Shown here: positions 54,117 through 63,993 of the stretch, piece after piece
How the letters are laid out: every line of letters begins with the position of its first letter
Position numbering within the stretch: position 1 is the stretch's first letter
Notes under the pieces: generated by a model
Told to the model about the DNA's origin: nothing
The model's input: only the letters and a program-made list of their open reading frames with translations
The model's database searches: none
Made by a program: the position numbers and the translations under genes
Assembly (NCBI RefSeq): GCF_008362905.1
Contig: NZ_VFJB01000010.1
Span: 85,655 to 149,654, forward strand
DNA length: 64,000 bases
Direction of reading: 5' to 3'
Origin: Deferribacter autotrophicus
GTDB lineage: Bacteria; Chrysiogenota; Deferribacteres; Deferribacterales; Deferribacteraceae

Positions 54117-55181
54117 CTATCTTGCTGATTTTACTTTATCAAGAATCTTTGCTTCAATTGATTCTATTTTGGCAGGTACAGGTGGATACCATTTGATATT
54201 ATCTATATCTGCTTTAGAAAAAGAGCGATTTAAATTATCTTTTACATCCGGTTTTAAATATTTTTCTGCATCTTTAGATGCTGTAAAATACCCTTCAGTG
54301 TTTGTGAAATAAGCAGCGTTTTCAGGTCTTAACATAAAGTTGATCCACTTGTAAGCAGCATCAATATTTTTTGCTTTAGCAGGAATTGCAAAAGTATCTA
54401 TCCAGCCCAACGCACCACTTTTTGGAGCTACAAAATCTATATTCGGATTCTCTTTATGAAGTCTCCAACCTCCACCGTCCCAACCCATGGCAACATAAAC
54501 CTCTTCTGATCTAAGAAGCTGAAGCAATGCATCACCATTTGTCCAATAATTTTTTACTAAGTCTTTAGCATCTATTAATTTCTGTCCAATCTTTTCCATC
54601 AACACTTTATACTCTTTGGGATTGCTATAAAGCTCAAAAGGATTATAACCGAGTGCAAATGCCAAACCTATCAAAGTAGGCCTCTTTAATCTATAACTTA
54701 TTCTACCTTTATATTTTGGATTTAAAAGATCGGTGTAATCTTTTGCATCCGCAGCATATTTTTTATTTACAATTAAACCTGATGTCCCCCAGCAAAATGG
54801 TACAGCATAAGATTTACCCTTCACTAAGGTATTTTTCTTTACAGCCTCCAACATGGAAGGGATAAAAAGTTCTGTTTTAATTTTTGAATAATCCATAGGT
54901 CTATAAATTTTGTATTTTGCCTGTACAGATGAAATTCTATCCTGGCTTGGTTGGGCAAGGTCAAACCCGCCACCACGTGTTGCTCTAAGCTTTGCAATCA
55001 TCTCTTCATTATTAGAATAGGTAACTTCTACTTTAATACCTGTCTCTTTTTCAAATTTATCTACAAGTTTCTTCGGAGCATACCCTTTCCAGGTAAGCAG
55101 TCTAAGTGTGCCACCGGCAAACACATCCGTTACACAAAACGCAACCAACACCAAAACAAGCAACAAAAACCTTTTCATCAC
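54117..55181 (-). CDS. potD: Polyamine-binding periplasmic protein PotD
   Basis: A 354-residue exported protein with a signal peptide (residues 1-22, ending DVFAGG). LRLLTWKGYAPKKLVDKFEKETGIKVEV is the typical opening of the PotD/PotF family. Conserved WGTSGLIVNKKY and GWIDTFAIPAKAKNIDAAYKWINFMLRPE follow. It captures spermidine or putrescine, or a related cation, for PotABC. Encoded first in the operon, as suits a protein needed in excess. GAGGAGGATG precedes the ATG. Confidence 0.92.
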   Translation of the reverse strand: MMKRFLLLVLVLVAFCVTDVFAGGTLRLLTWKGYAPKKLVDKFEKETGIKVEVTYSNNEEMIAKLRATRGGGFDLAQPSQDRISSVQAKYKIYRPMDYSKIKTELFIPSMLEAVKKNTLVKGKSYAVPFCWGTSGLIVNKKYAADAKDYTDLLNPKYKGRISYRLKRPTLIGLAFALGYNPFELYSNPKEYKVLMEKIGQKLIDAKDLVKNYWTNGDALLQLLRSEEVYVAMGWDGGGWRLHKENPNIDFVAPKSGALGWIDTFAIPAKAKNIDAAYKWINFMLRPENAAYFTNTEGYFTASKDAEKYLKPDVKDNLNRSFSKADIDNIKWYPPVPAKIESIEAKILDKVKSAR

Positions 55182-55638
55182 ATCCTCCTCTAAAAAGTTT
55201 TAAAAAAATTTAACTCCCCTTACCTTTTTTTTTCTACGTTTCTATTTCAATTTAGTCAAGCATTACTTAATTCTCACCAAAAACTTATTTACAAAATCTT
55301 TTTCAAATAACTGACGTCACTCCAAAATTTACAAAACAATGTTTTAAAATACAGTGAAAAATATTTTTTGAGAAACCTGCCTCGCAAGCGGCACTGGACA
55401 TGCCACGAAAATGAGAAAAATATTTTTCCTTTGTTTTTAGTATGTAATCTACTAATAATACTCAATAATTACTATTCCTTTACAAAAAATGGGGTGACGC
55501 CAGTCAAATAAAGGTTGCATAAATTTTTAAAAGGTGCATAATAGGCAAAGTTGTTCTGTTACAGTTCGAGTTTATCAGAGTTATCTCTTTAAACGTCACT
55601 GCAGTAAACAACAAAACAAAATAATACGAGGTATAGTT
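55182..55638. other. Divergent regulatory region of potD and csp
   Basis: No gene is supported. On the minus strand TTGACT (55259-55254) and TAGAAA (55236-55231), 17 bases apart, may be the potD promoter. Near 55356-55428 two copies of the palindrome aaaaatattttt flank a short GC-richer part (gcctcgcaagcggcac). On the right lie the csp promoter and a leader of about 90 bases. Confidence 0.6.
55515..55542 (+). promoter_or_regulatory. Promoter of the cold-shock gene
   Basis: TTGCAT and CATAAT are separated by 16 bases, with TG just before the -10. Transcription would start near 55549 and leave a leader of about 90 bases, as is common for csp genes whose leader folds as a thermosensor. Confidence 0.5.
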
Positions 55639-55839
55639 ATGAGAGAAGGAACTGTTAAGTGGTTTAACGATTCAAAAGGTTATGGTTTTATAACCGAAGA
55701 TGGCGGACAAGATGTATTTGTACATCACACTTCCATTCAAAAAGATGGATTTAAGTCATTATCTGAAGGTGAAAGGGTAAAATTCCAAGTAGAAAAAAGC
55801 CCAAAAGGCTTAGCTGCAATAAATGTAGTTTCCCTTTAA
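55639..55839 (+). CDS. Cold-shock domain protein (CspA family)
   Basis: The start is placed at the ATG after ACGAGGTATAG, giving 66 residues; a longer frame from 55534 is in the leader. [31 protein letters not shown] contains RNP1 (KGYGFI) and RNP2 (VFVHH). It binds single-stranded RNA and DNA and helps translation in the cold or in general growth. A strong terminator follows. Confidence 0.95.
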   Translation: MREGTVKWFNDSKGYGFITEDGGQDVFVHHTSIQKDGFKSLSEGERVKFQVEKSPKGLAAINVVSL

Positions 55840-55849
55840 ATTTTCAAAA

Positions 55850-55883
55850 AAAATAAAAAGCCGCTCTTAAGAGCGGCTTTTTT
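55850..55883. terminator. Bidirectional terminator between csp and the selenoprotein gene
   Basis: aaaagccgctctt / aagagcggctttt is a near loop-less 13-bp palindrome with A on the left and T on the right. It ends csp and the leftward GntR-pur operon. Confidence 0.88.
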
Positions 55884-56238
55884 ATTTTACTTGGCTATTA
55901 ACAAAGTTTGTTATTTTTATAAATATTTCTTCTGGGTCATCCAATCCCCAAGCAACAGGTTTTTTATTAACCGATACATAGGGAAGAGGGAATCTGTTTT
56001 CCACAATATTATTCACATCATCGATATAATCTAAAACTTCAGGTGATGAAATATCAACATACTTGAAATCCACACTTTCAAGGCCAAACTCTTTCGTCAA
56101 TTTTGCATCTAAAGTCTTTGCTATTTCAAAATAAGGATCATCAACTACCCCACAACCTGAGGGGAAATAAGATGGGCTTCACCCAGAAACAAATTCCATA
56201 CTTGAACCAAATAATCTGATTATAAGCTTATCTTCCAT
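55882..56238 (-). CDS. Probable new selenoprotein with thioredoxin-like fold (in-frame UGA at codon 20)
   Basis: The ATG lies 2 bases after the purF stop, with GAGGT inside the end of purF. The frame then stays open for 118 codons except TGA at codon 20 (56181-56179). Reading it as selenocysteine gives ...MEFVSGU-SPSYFPSGCGVVDD... and a C-terminal half with YVDISSPEVLDYI, RFPLPYVSVNKKPVAWG and a final helix, which looks like the cis-Pro end of a thioredoxin fold. A Cys follows Sec after eight residues. Fourteen bases after the TGA, CCCCUCAGGUUGUGGGG folds as a 17-nt stem-loop with an AGGUU loop, like the fdhF SECIS core. Whether selABCD exist in this genome is not seen. The alternative is a nonsense mutation; a shorter frame from TTG at 56100 would lack the active site. 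Confidence 0.75.
56148..56164 (-). promoter_or_regulatory. Candidate bacterial SECIS stem-loop
   Basis: On the minus strand CCCCUCAGGUUGUGGGG has four C-G pairs, a U-U mismatch, a C-G pair and the loop AGGUU. It starts 14 bases after the UGA (11 in E. coli fdhF). The GGU apical motif and the 17-nt size match what SelB needs. Confidence 0.7.
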
Positions 56239-56240
56239 TT

Positions 56241-57641
56241 TTATACCTCACTTTTTGGATTATAGCCGTTACCGTCTTTATGCAAAGTGGGGTATGCCCC
56301 ACTAAAACAAGCATGACAAAAACTGCTGTTTTCAACACAGTCAAGCATCCCTTCCAAGCTTAAATAAGCAAGGCTATCTGCTGTAATATATTTTCTTATC
56401 TCCTCTATAGTATGAGTAGAAGCAATAAGCTCACTCCTTGTAGGTGTATCAATCCCATAAAAACATGGAAATTTCGTAGGTGGCGAAGATATTCTCATAT
56501 GCACTTCTTTTGCACCGGCTTCTTTCAACATCTTTACAATCTTTCTACTGGTAGTCCCCCTTACGATAGAATCATCCACCACCACTATCCTTTTACCTGC
56601 AATCACACTTTTAACAGGATTGAGCTTAAGCTTTACTCCGAAATGCCTTATGGACTGGGCTGGCTCTATAAAAGTTCTTCCCACATAATGATTTCTTATC
56701 AATCCCATTTCATAAGGAATTCCACTGTATTCAGAATATCCAAGGGTCGCAACAATACCTGAATCAGGTACAGGGATAACAATATCAGCATCAACAGGAC
56801 TCTCTTCTGCAAGCTTCCTACCAAATGCCTTTCTTATCTCATAAACATCTCTATTAAAAATTCTACTATCAGGCCTTGCAAAATAAATAAACTCAAAAAT
56901 ACATGGATGAATTTCCACCTTCTCAAATGGGTAGTAAGAAACTATCCCTTCATCTGTAATAATAATCATTTCTCCAGGCTCTATCTCACGAATAAATTCA
57001 CCATCTATCAAATCAAGAGCACATGTTTCACTTACTAGTACATGGCTTGAGCGAATCCTTCCAAGTATCAAAGGCCTGAAACCAAAAGGATCCCTTAACC
57101 CTATCATCATATTTTCTGTCATAAAAATTAGAGAAAAAGCCCCTTTTAACCTTTGGACACTTTTGGAAATAGCATCAATAATATTTTTCTCATTCGACTT
57201 TGCCATCAGGTGAATTATTATTTCACTATCTGAAGTTGAGGTAAAAATTGCACCATCTGAAACAAGCTCATTACGTAAAACATCAGCATTTACAATATTC
57301 CCATTATGCACTAATGCAACAGACCCCAGATTAATATCAGCCACAATAGGTTGGGTATTTTTTAAATGATTCTCCCCTGCTGTTGAATACCTGTTGTGTC
57401 CAATGGCAATATCCCCACTTAAACGTTCAAGGATACTTCTCTTAAATATATCCGCAACAAGCCCAAGCCCCTTTTCTACCCTCAAACTTCTTCTGTCCGA
57501 ACAGGCAATTCCAGCACCTTCCTGCCCCCTATGCTGCAAAGCATAAAGAGCAAGATAAACTAGATTAGCAGCATCTTTATCACCGAAAACACCAGCTATT
57601 CCACATTCTTCATGGAATTTGTCAAAAACTATTTCATCCAT
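56241..57641 (-). CDS. purF: Amidophosphoribosyltransferase
   Basis: A 466-residue enzyme for the first step of purine synthesis, PRPP and glutamine to phosphoribosylamine. [10 protein letters not shown] has the nucleophilic cysteine after a 12-residue propeptide, followed by the glutaminase motif [11 protein letters not shown]. The PRPP loop is [17 protein letters not shown]. The cysteines HPCIFEF, FPCFYG and SSFCHACF correspond to the [4Fe-4S] ligands of the Bacillus-type enzyme, which is oxygen-sensitive. It overlaps purL by 13 bases and is followed at once by the selenoprotein gene. Confidence 0.96.
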   Translation of the reverse strand: MDEIVFDKFHEECGIAGVFGDKDAANLVYLALYALQHRGQEGAGIACSDRRSLRVEKGLGLVADIFKRSILERLSGDIAIGHNRYSTAGENHLKNTQPIVADINLGSVALVHNGNIVNADVLRNELVSDGAIFTSTSDSEIIIHLMAKSNEKNIIDAISKSVQRLKGAFSLIFMTENMMIGLRDPFGFRPLILGRIRSSHVLVSETCALDLIDGEFIREIEPGEMIIITDEGIVSYYPFEKVEIHPCIFEFIYFARPDSRIFNRDVYEIRKAFGRKLAEESPVDADIVIPVPDSGIVATLGYSEYSGIPYEMGLIRNHYVGRTFIEPAQSIRHFGVKLKLNPVKSVIAGKRIVVVDDSIVRGTTSRKIVKMLKEAGAKEVHMRISSPPTKFPCFYGIDTPTRSELIASTHTIEEIRKYITADSLAYLSLEGMLDCVENSSFCHACFSGAYPTLHKDGNGYNPKSEV

Positions 57642-59854
57642 CTTTCAATTTCCCTTTCATACTGGTAAATTAAATCTTCAAGGTCATATAAAAGCACAAC
57701 TCTTCTACCTTTTTTCACTTTAAATTCTTTCCCTCCGGTAACTCCAACTCTTTCAGTGCGTAAACCGTATTTATTCGCATATAAAAGAAATTTTTCTTCT
57801 TTAGCAGGATTAACTTCCACAAAGGCAAGTCCCTGAGTTTCACTGAAAAGATATCTAAAATCATTCATTTTATAATCAAACTGAACTTGAGCACCTATCT
57901 TATTTTTAACACACATTTCAAAAAGTGTAATAACAAGCCCACCCAATGAAACATCATGGGCACTAAGTAACAGTTCATTTTTAACAGCATCAATCATAAA
58001 GTTTATAAGTTTTATATTTTCTTCAATTTTTGGTTCAGGAACAACACCTTCATCCATATCAAGGCAATATGATAAAAACTCACTTCCTCCAATTTCACCT
58101 TTGTTCTCACCAATTAAATAAATTAAGTTCCCTTCTCCAACAAAATGGGATTCAATTCTTTTTTCCACATCATCAATAACTCCTACCATAACCACAGTAG
58201 GTGTAGGATATATCCCTTTACCATCCGTTTCATTGTAAAAACTCACATTTCCACTTACGACAGGAGTATTCAATTTTTCGCAAGCAAAACTCATCCCCTC
58301 TATAGCTTTTACAAACTGCCACATTACTTCAGGCTTTTCAGGATTACCAAAGTTTAAACAGTCTGTAATTGCAAGAGGGCGACCACCACTCATCGCTACA
58401 TTTCTGGCAGCTTCAATTACAGCTATCTGACCGCCTTTATATGGATCTAGATAACAATATCTACTATTACAATCCATTGAAAGAACAATACCTTTTTTTG
58501 ACCCTTTCAATCTCAAAACAGTTGCATCAGATCCAGGTAAAACAGCAGTGTTCGTTCTTACCATGTGATCATATTGCTCAAAAATCCATCTTTTAGAAGC
58601 AATATTAGGATTTGAAATCATCATTTCAAATGTTTTATCAAGATCCAAATTGGCAAAAGCAAAGTCATCATGTTTCAACTCTCTATAATATGAAGGCTCT
58701 TTATAAGGTCTATCATACACTGGGGCCTCATCACCCAGAGGTTTTGCAGGAAGTTCAGCCACCTGTTCATCTTTCCAAAACAATCTTACATAACCATCAT
58801 CAGTAACCTTTCCTATAATTTCAGCATCAAGATCCCATTTATCAAATATTTCTAGTACTTTATCCTCATACCCTTTTTTTGCAACAATCAGCATCCTTTC
58901 CTGTGACTCAGAAAGCATTATTTCATAAGGTGTCATCCCTTCTTCACGACATGGAACTTTGTCAAGATAAAGCTCAACTCCAGAACCAGCTCTTGAGGCC
59001 ATCTCAAAGGATGAACTTGTGAGGCCAGCAGCTCCCATATCCTGTATTCCTACAATAAAATCATTCTTCATCAATTCGAGACAAGCTTCTAAAAGTAGTT
59101 TTTCTTTAAAAGGATCCCCTATCTGCACATTTGGTCTCTTTTTTTCTGAATCTTCACCAAACTCTTCACTGGCCATCGTAGCCCCATGTATACCATCTCG
59201 ACCAGTTTTTGCACCGACATAAATTACAGGATTACCAACACCTTCTGCTTTTGCTTTAAAAATCCTATCTTTTTTTACAACCCCTAAGGCAAATGCATTT
59301 ACTAGAGGATTGTTCTTAAAAGAATCATGGAAAAATGTTTCACCACCAACTGTAGGAACTCCAAAACAGTTACCATACCCTGCAATTCCAGAAACAACAC
59401 CTTCAAAAATATATCTGCTTTTATCATCTTTTATATTGCCAAACCTCAACCCATCCATGCAGGCAATCGGCCTTGCACCCATGGTAAAAACATCTCTCAA
59501 TATACCACCAACTCCTGTAGCAGCCCCCTGATAAGGCTCAATATAAGAAGGGTGATTATGACTCTCAACCTTAAAACAAGCACATAGATCACCATCAATT
59601 TCAATTATTCCTGCATTTTCACCAGGTCCCTGAACTACCCATTCAGCCTCGGTGGGAAACTTTTTCAAATGAATTCTACTGCTTTTATAACTGCAATGTT
59701 CACTCCACATTGCAGCAAATATCCCAAGCTCAATATAATTTGGTACTCGTCCTAGTATTTCTACAGCTTTTTCGAACTCTTCTTCAGTAAGCCCCATCTC
59801 TTTCGCAACATCTACATTCACTTCTGGATAGTTAAAACTTTCATAAATTCTCAT
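57629..59854 (-). CDS. purL: Phosphoribosylformylglycinamidine synthase subunit PurL
   Basis: A 741-residue small-type PurL that works with separate PurQ and PurS. N-terminal [20 protein letters not shown], the ATP-binding [41 protein letters not shown] and [20 protein letters not shown] are all in order. It makes FGAM from FGAR with ATP and ammonia channelled from PurQ. It overlaps purF and starts 2 bases after purQ. Confidence 0.96.
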   Translation of the reverse strand: MRIYESFNYPEVNVDVAKEMGLTEEEFEKAVEILGRVPNYIELGIFAAMWSEHCSYKSSRIHLKKFPTEAEWVVQGPGENAGIIEIDGDLCACFKVESHNHPSYIEPYQGAATGVGGILRDVFTMGARPIACMDGLRFGNIKDDKSRYIFEGVVSGIAGYGNCFGVPTVGGETFFHDSFKNNPLVNAFALGVVKKDRIFKAKAEGVGNPVIYVGAKTGRDGIHGATMASEEFGEDSEKKRPNVQIGDPFKEKLLLEACLELMKNDFIVGIQDMGAAGLTSSSFEMASRAGSGVELYLDKVPCREEGMTPYEIMLSESQERMLIVAKKGYEDKVLEIFDKWDLDAEIIGKVTDDGYVRLFWKDEQVAELPAKPLGDEAPVYDRPYKEPSYYRELKHDDFAFANLDLDKTFEMMISNPNIASKRWIFEQYDHMVRTNTAVLPGSDATVLRLKGSKKGIVLSMDCNSRYCYLDPYKGGQIAVIEAARNVAMSGGRPLAITDCLNFGNPEKPEVMWQFVKAIEGMSFACEKLNTPVVSGNVSFYNETDGKGIYPTPTVVMVGVIDDVEKRIESHFVGEGNLIYLIGENKGEIGGSEFLSYCLDMDEGVVPEPKIEENIKLINFMIDAVKNELLLSAHDVSLGGLVITLFEMCVKNKIGAQVQFDYKMNDFRYLFSETQGLAFVEVNPAKEEKFLLYANKYGLRTERVGVTGGKEFKVKKGRRVVLLYDLEDLIYQYEREIERWMK

Positions 59855-59856
59855 TT

Positions 59857-60552
59857 TTAACCCTCTTTGATAAAATCAATAATACTTTTAAAAAGATACA
59901 AACCATCTTTACTGCTAAGAATATCTTCAGCTGCTCTTTCAGGATGAGGCATCATTCCTAGCACATTACCCCTTTTATTGATTATCCCTGCAATATTCTC
60001 AATCGATCCATTTGGATTGCTCTCTTTATTGATTTCTCCATATTCATCACAATATTTGAAAACTATCTGAGAATTATTTTTTAATTCTTTCAAACCATCT
60101 TCATCTATATAATAATTCCCTTCCATGTGAGCTATAGGTATTTTTACTATTTCTCCTATAGAATATAGGCTTGTAAATGGAGTAAAACTATTTTCAACCC
60201 TTAAATATACATTTTTACATATAAACTTAAGACTTCTATTTTTTAACAGTGCACCTGGTAAAAGACCACTTTCAGTTAAAATCTGAAAACCATTACATAT
60301 ACCAATTACATAGCCACCCTTTTCAGCAAAATCTATAATAGTGTCCATAATGGGAGACTTACTAGCAATTGCTCCACATCTAAGATAATCACCATAAGAA
60401 AAACCGCCTGGCAAAACAATTAAATCATAATCATTAATTTCCGTATCTTTATGCCAAATAAAAGAGGTTTCTATACCGCAAACATGTTTTAACACATGAT
60501 AACAATCATGGTCACAATTAGAACCGGGAAAAACTACAACTCCAGCTTTCAT
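59857..60552 (-). CDS. purQ: FGAM synthase glutaminase subunit PurQ
   Basis: A 231-residue class I glutamine amidotransferase. [17 protein letters not shown] starts the protein, the catalytic Cys is in [21 protein letters not shown] and the His/Glu pair is in [11 protein letters not shown]. It supplies ammonia to PurL. Adjacent purS and purL complete the complex. Confidence 0.96.
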   Translation of the reverse strand: MKAGVVVFPGSNCDHDCYHVLKHVCGIETSFIWHKDTEINDYDLIVLPGGFSYGDYLRCGAIASKSPIMDTIIDFAEKGGYVIGICNGFQILTESGLLPGALLKNRSLKFICKNVYLRVENSFTPFTSLYSIGEIVKIPIAHMEGNYYIDEDGLKELKNNSQIVFKYCDEYGEINKESNPNGSIENIAGIINKRGNVLGMMPHPERAAEDILSSKDGLYLFKSIIDFIKEG

Positions 60553-60553
60553 C

Positions 60554-60799
60554 TTAATCCTCTACAATCTCATAAGAAAACTCTTCAACAATAGGATTTA
60601 CCAGCAACTTATTACAAAACTCTTCAATTTTTTCATTTATATTTTCAACATTATCATCCATTTCTATCTCAAATATTTTGCCAACTCTGACATTTTTAAC
60701 AAATTTATAACCAAGTTTATGCAAAGAACTACAAATTGTTTGGCCTTCTGGGTCTAAAACAGTATCCTTTAATTTTACATAGACTTTCACTTTAGACAT
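60554..60799 (-). CDS. purS: FGAM synthase structural subunit PurS
   Basis: The start is placed at the ATG behind GAGGGGTG, giving 81 residues; a longer frame adds seven residues. [20 protein letters not shown] and the later [11 protein letters not shown] are typical of PurS, which joins PurL and PurQ. It is the first of the pur genes, 55 bases after a GntR gene; no purine riboswitch is visible in that gap. Confidence 0.94.
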   Translation of the reverse strand: MSKVKVYVKLKDTVLDPEGQTICSSLHKLGYKFVKNVRVGKIFEIEMDDNVENINEKIEEFCNKLLVNPIVEEFSYEIVED

Positions 60800-60853
60800 T
60801 ATGCACCCCTCAAAATTCAAGTTATGGTTTTAAATATTATTTTTATGAAAAAA

Positions 60854-61528
60854 TCAACTAGTTTTTTTCTTTGCAACCTTAGATTTGATGAATTTCCACC
60901 CGTTTTGAATATGTCTTTCTACTAGCTTTTCAACAAGATTAACGTCTCGTTTCTCAAAAGCTTCAACTATCTCTTTATGCTCCTCAATTACACTAACTAT
61001 TCTTCCAGCTTCTGTAAAAGAATATGCAGTAGCTCTTTTAAACTGAGATTGCAAACTTTCAAGAAACTTTATTAATCTTTGATTTTCAGATTTTCTGATA
61101 AAAAAATCGTGGAAATCACTATTAGCTTTTATCAACCCTGCAACATTTTTATTTTCATTAAATCTCTCAAGCTTAGCATTAATATCTCTCAATTTATCAA
61201 TATCAGCATCCAACATATTCTCCACCGCAAGCCTTGCAGCCAAAGATTCTAATCTTATCTTTAAAACAAAAATTTCATCCACGTCTTTATCTGTAACATC
61301 AGTAACTACTGCCCCTCTACGAGGAATTATAGTAACAAAACCATCCATCTCTAAAATTCTGAGAGCTTCTCTTATCGGAGTTCTACTAATCCCTAAAATG
61401 TCAGAAAGTTTAGGTTCTGTTAAGCGTTCACCAGGTTTTAATACACCTTTTAATATATAATCTCTTATAGTCTCAGCTATTTTTTCACTTAAAGGAGCAT
61501 TATCAATACTAATATCTCTAATGGCCAT
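60854..61528 (-). CDS. GntR-family regulator, FadR subfamily (second of a pair)
   Basis: A 224-residue regulator. The winged HTH is LKPGERLTEPKLSDILGISRTPIREALRILEMDGFVTIIPRRGAVV, followed by the helical FCD effector domain from about 85 to 215, with the conserved metal-binding His in NSDFHDFFI and in ERHIQNGW. It overlaps the upstream paralogue by 11 bases and is 55 bases before purS. FCD proteins usually sense small organic acids; the ligand and target are unknown. Confidence 0.88.
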   Translation of the reverse strand: MAIRDISIDNAPLSEKIAETIRDYILKGVLKPGERLTEPKLSDILGISRTPIREALRILEMDGFVTIIPRRGAVVTDVTDKDVDEIFVLKIRLESLAARLAVENMLDADIDKLRDINAKLERFNENKNVAGLIKANSDFHDFFIRKSENQRLIKFLESLQSQFKRATAYSFTEAGRIVSVIEEHKEIVEAFEKRDVNLVEKLVERHIQNGWKFIKSKVAKKKTS

Positions 61529-62186
61529 AGCTAGTCATCCTTTCTTTTATATAATTCCAACTATTTTCAATATGCCATCTAACTTTTAACTCCACCAACT
61601 CTGCATTCTTTGACTTAAATGCTTTTATTATCTCATTATGTTCTTCATAAGCCTTTAATGCTCTATCAGACTTAGTAATCAACATACCTTTAATCCTTTG
61701 GAAATTTTTTGAAAGTCCCTCTAAAATTTCAACAAGTTTTTCATTATGAGATAATTTTATAAAAATATTATGAAAATCAATATTATACTTCAAATATTCC
61801 TCCACTATATCACTACTTTTATTTGCAATATAAAGAAATCTCTGATTAATTTTTGACATCTCTTCAATATCTTCATCTTTAATATATTTTACAGCTTGGC
61901 GAGCAGCCAAACCTTCTAAGCTAGCTTTAATCACATAAAGATTATCCACATCTTCAAGTGTCATCGTTTTAACAATTGCACCTTTCCTAGGGATAATCTC
62001 AACAAACCCCTCACTCTCAAGCTGTCTAAGGGCTTCTCTAATTGGAGTCCTACTTATTCCAAGTATTTCAGCTAGTTTTGGTTCTACAAGACGATCACCA
62101 TCTTTATACACACCTTTAATAATATCAGTCCTAATCTTATCAGCTATTTTTTCCCTTAAAGGCTTTGTTTCCAACAACTCTTCCAC
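61518..62186 (-). CDS. GntR-family regulator, FadR subfamily (first of a pair)
   Basis: A 222-residue paralogue of the next gene with the same HTH (EPKLAEILGISRTPIREALRQLESEGFVEIIPRKGAIV) and FCD domain (NIDFHNIFIKL, RWHIENSW). It has a GTG start, with a near-perfect palindrome 11-29 bases upstream. The pair probably arose by tandem duplication and may act as hetero-oligomers. It leads the operon that runs into the pur genes. Confidence 0.88.
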   Translation of the reverse strand: MEELLETKPLREKIADKIRTDIIKGVYKDGDRLVEPKLAEILGISRTPIREALRQLESEGFVEIIPRKGAIVKTMTLEDVDNLYVIKASLEGLAARQAVKYIKDEDIEEMSKINQRFLYIANKSSDIVEEYLKYNIDFHNIFIKLSHNEKLVEILEGLSKNFQRIKGMLITKSDRALKAYEEHNEIIKAFKSKNAELVELKVRWHIENSWNYIKERMTSYGH

Positions 62187-62196
62187 ACCAACCCCA

Positions 62197-62247
62197 ATTG
62201 TATACAGTATGCAATTAAATTTTAATATATAATTTTAAACTAGTCAA
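62197..62247 (-). promoter_or_regulatory. Promoter and GntR operator of the GntR-pur operon
   Basis: On the minus strand TTGACT (62247-62242) and TAAAAT (62224-62219) are 17 bases apart. Just after them, attgtatac-a-gtatgcaat (62197-62215) is a palindrome with a single mismatch, close to the TTGTATACAA sites bound by FadR-type GntR proteins. It lies at the start of transcription, so it suits autorepression. Confidence 0.65.
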
Positions 62248-62277
62248 ATATAATTTTTTTTGTTATAAGATTTTCTA

Positions 62278-63057
62278 ATGTTTATAACAAATAAAAATCT
62301 TGCATTATCATTAGGCAGCGGTTCTGCGAAGGGTTTAGCACATATTGGTGTAATAAAATTCTTACTAGAACGTGGTTATAATATTCAAGCTGTTGCTGGT
62401 TCAAGCATTGGTGCAATAATTGCTTCCTATTTTGCTTTTAATAAATTGAATGTATATGAAGAATTTGTTCTTTCCCTTAACAAAACAAAAGTGTTTTCTC
62501 TCTTTAGCATAAACTTTCTCCCTAATAAAGGACTAATGGATGGAGACAAGATTTGTGAATTCTTTATGAAAAATCTTGGTGACGTAAATATTGAAGATGC
62601 CCATATACCTCTCTATATAGTTGCAACAGATTTAGAAACAGGCAAACCTGTTGTTTTTAGTAAAGGTAGCCTTTTTAAAGCTGTAAGAGCCAGTATTTCT
62701 ATACCTGGAATTTTTTCACCTTTTAGAATCAATGGACAAGTTTTAGTTGACGGTGGTGTATCAAATCCTCTTCCAATAGATATATTACATAAAAAAGGTT
62801 ATAAAAGAATCTGTGCTATCGATTTAAATGGAAAAGTAAAAGAAACGGTTTACGACAAAATACCAAACATAATATCAACTCTTTATAGATCATTTACAAT
62901 TATGAATTACTTTCAAACAAAATATATTTTATCAGAGTATAAACCAAATATTTTATTATCACCACCACTTGATCATATTGGGATGCTTGACTACCACCTT
63001 GCTGATGAAATAATTAACATTGGTTATGAATTCACTTCCAAAATCCTCAAATATTAA
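62278..63057 (+). CDS. Patatin-like phospholipase
   Basis: A 259-residue lipid acyl hydrolase of the patatin/RssA group. Oxyanion-hole LSLGSGSAKGLAHIGVI starts the protein, the nucleophilic serine is in the GxSxG motif AGSSIGAII and the catalytic aspartate in VDGGVSNPLPIDIL. The Ser-Asp dyad is intact. No signal peptide, so it is cytoplasmic or inner-membrane-associated. No ribosome-binding site precedes the ATG, and a TTATAAG -10-like box ends 8 bases before it, so the mRNA may be leaderless. Divergent from the GntR pair. Confidence 0.9.
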   Translation: MFITNKNLALSLGSGSAKGLAHIGVIKFLLERGYNIQAVAGSSIGAIIASYFAFNKLNVYEEFVLSLNKTKVFSLFSINFLPNKGLMDGDKICEFFMKNLGDVNIEDAHIPLYIVATDLETGKPVVFSKGSLFKAVRASISIPGIFSPFRINGQVLVDGGVSNPLPIDILHKKGYKRICAIDLNGKVKETVYDKIPNIISTLYRSFTIMNYFQTKYILSEYKPNILLSPPLDHIGMLDYHLADEIINIGYEFTSKILKY

Positions 63058-63074
63058 TAAATGAGGTTACTATA

Positions 63075-63866
63075 ATGTATATACTTATTACTGGAGCAAC
63101 TGATGGTATCGGCAAAACTACAGCCATTGAATTAGCAAAACTCGGTTATAACTTAATTATTCATGGAAGAACATCAGATAAGTTAATTAACCTTCAAAAG
63201 ACTATTATAAAAGATTTTCCAAATATTGATATAATAACAATCAAAGCAGATTTATCAGATTTAGCTGAAACATTTGAAGCATTCAATAAAATAAATAATT
63301 ATCCAATTAATGTATTAATCAACAATGCTGCTACATTTTCTAAAAATTTTAAATACACAATTGATGGATTTGAAGTTACTTATCAAGTAAATTATTTATC
63401 TCACTTTCTCATTACCCATATTCTTTTAGACAATTTGCTTTCAAACCAACCAGCTAAAATTATAAATGTATCATCTATGGCTCATTCAAACAGCATAAAT
63501 ATAACAGATATTAAAAATAAGCTATTTCCTTCAGGATACGAAGCATATTCACTTTCAAAACTTTGCAACATACTCTTTACTTTTAAATTACACGACATAT
63601 TAAAAAATAAAAATATTTCAGTAAACTGCTTACATCCTGGAGTAATCAATACAAAACTATTAATTGACAATTGGGGACCAATAGGTAGTGATACTTTTGA
63701 AGGTTATAAAATGATAAAATTTGTTTTTGATTTACCAATTGATATCAGTGGAAAATATTTTAGGAATTTCAAGGAAACTAAAGCTGCTGATGTAGTTTAT
63801 GATAAATTTATTCAAGATGAATTATACGATATTACGAAAGACTTCTTAAAAGATTACATTAAATAA
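63075..63866 (+). CDS. Short-chain dehydrogenase/reductase
   Basis: A 263-residue SDR. The NAD(P) loop is TGATDGIGKTTAIELA, NNAA follows near residue 89, the catalytic Ser lies in INVSSMAHS and Tyr/Lys in YEAYSLSKLCN. It resembles retinol-dehydrogenase-like SDRs (VNCLHPGVINTKL). The substrate is unknown. It lies 17 bases after the patatin gene, so they may be co-expressed in lipid turnover. The C terminus is Asp/Lys-rich. Confidence 0.9.
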   Translation: MYILITGATDGIGKTTAIELAKLGYNLIIHGRTSDKLINLQKTIIKDFPNIDIITIKADLSDLAETFEAFNKINNYPINVLINNAATFSKNFKYTIDGFEVTYQVNYLSHFLITHILLDNLLSNQPAKIINVSSMAHSNSINITDIKNKLFPSGYEAYSLSKLCNILFTFKLHDILKNKNISVNCLHPGVINTKLLIDNWGPIGSDTFEGYKMIKFVFDLPIDISGKYFRNFKETKAADVVYDKFIQDELYDITKDFLKDYIK

Positions 63867-63874
63867 AAAAAAAG

Positions 63875-63993
<119 letters not shown>

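Noticed and set aside
55534..55638. N-terminal extension of the cold-shock protein
   Set aside because: Cold-shock proteins are about 66-70 residues; the segment is better explained as the 5' leader.
55882..56100. A 72-codon gene starting at TTG, without the UGA
   Set aside because: No ribosome-binding site stands before this TTG, and it would cut off the N-terminal active-site region; the longer frame with UGA has proper initiation signals and a SECIS-like hairpin.
60800..60853. Possible purine riboswitch or PurR box before purS
   Set aside because: The gap is only 54 bases, with no conserved purine aptamer motifs and no clear PurBox.
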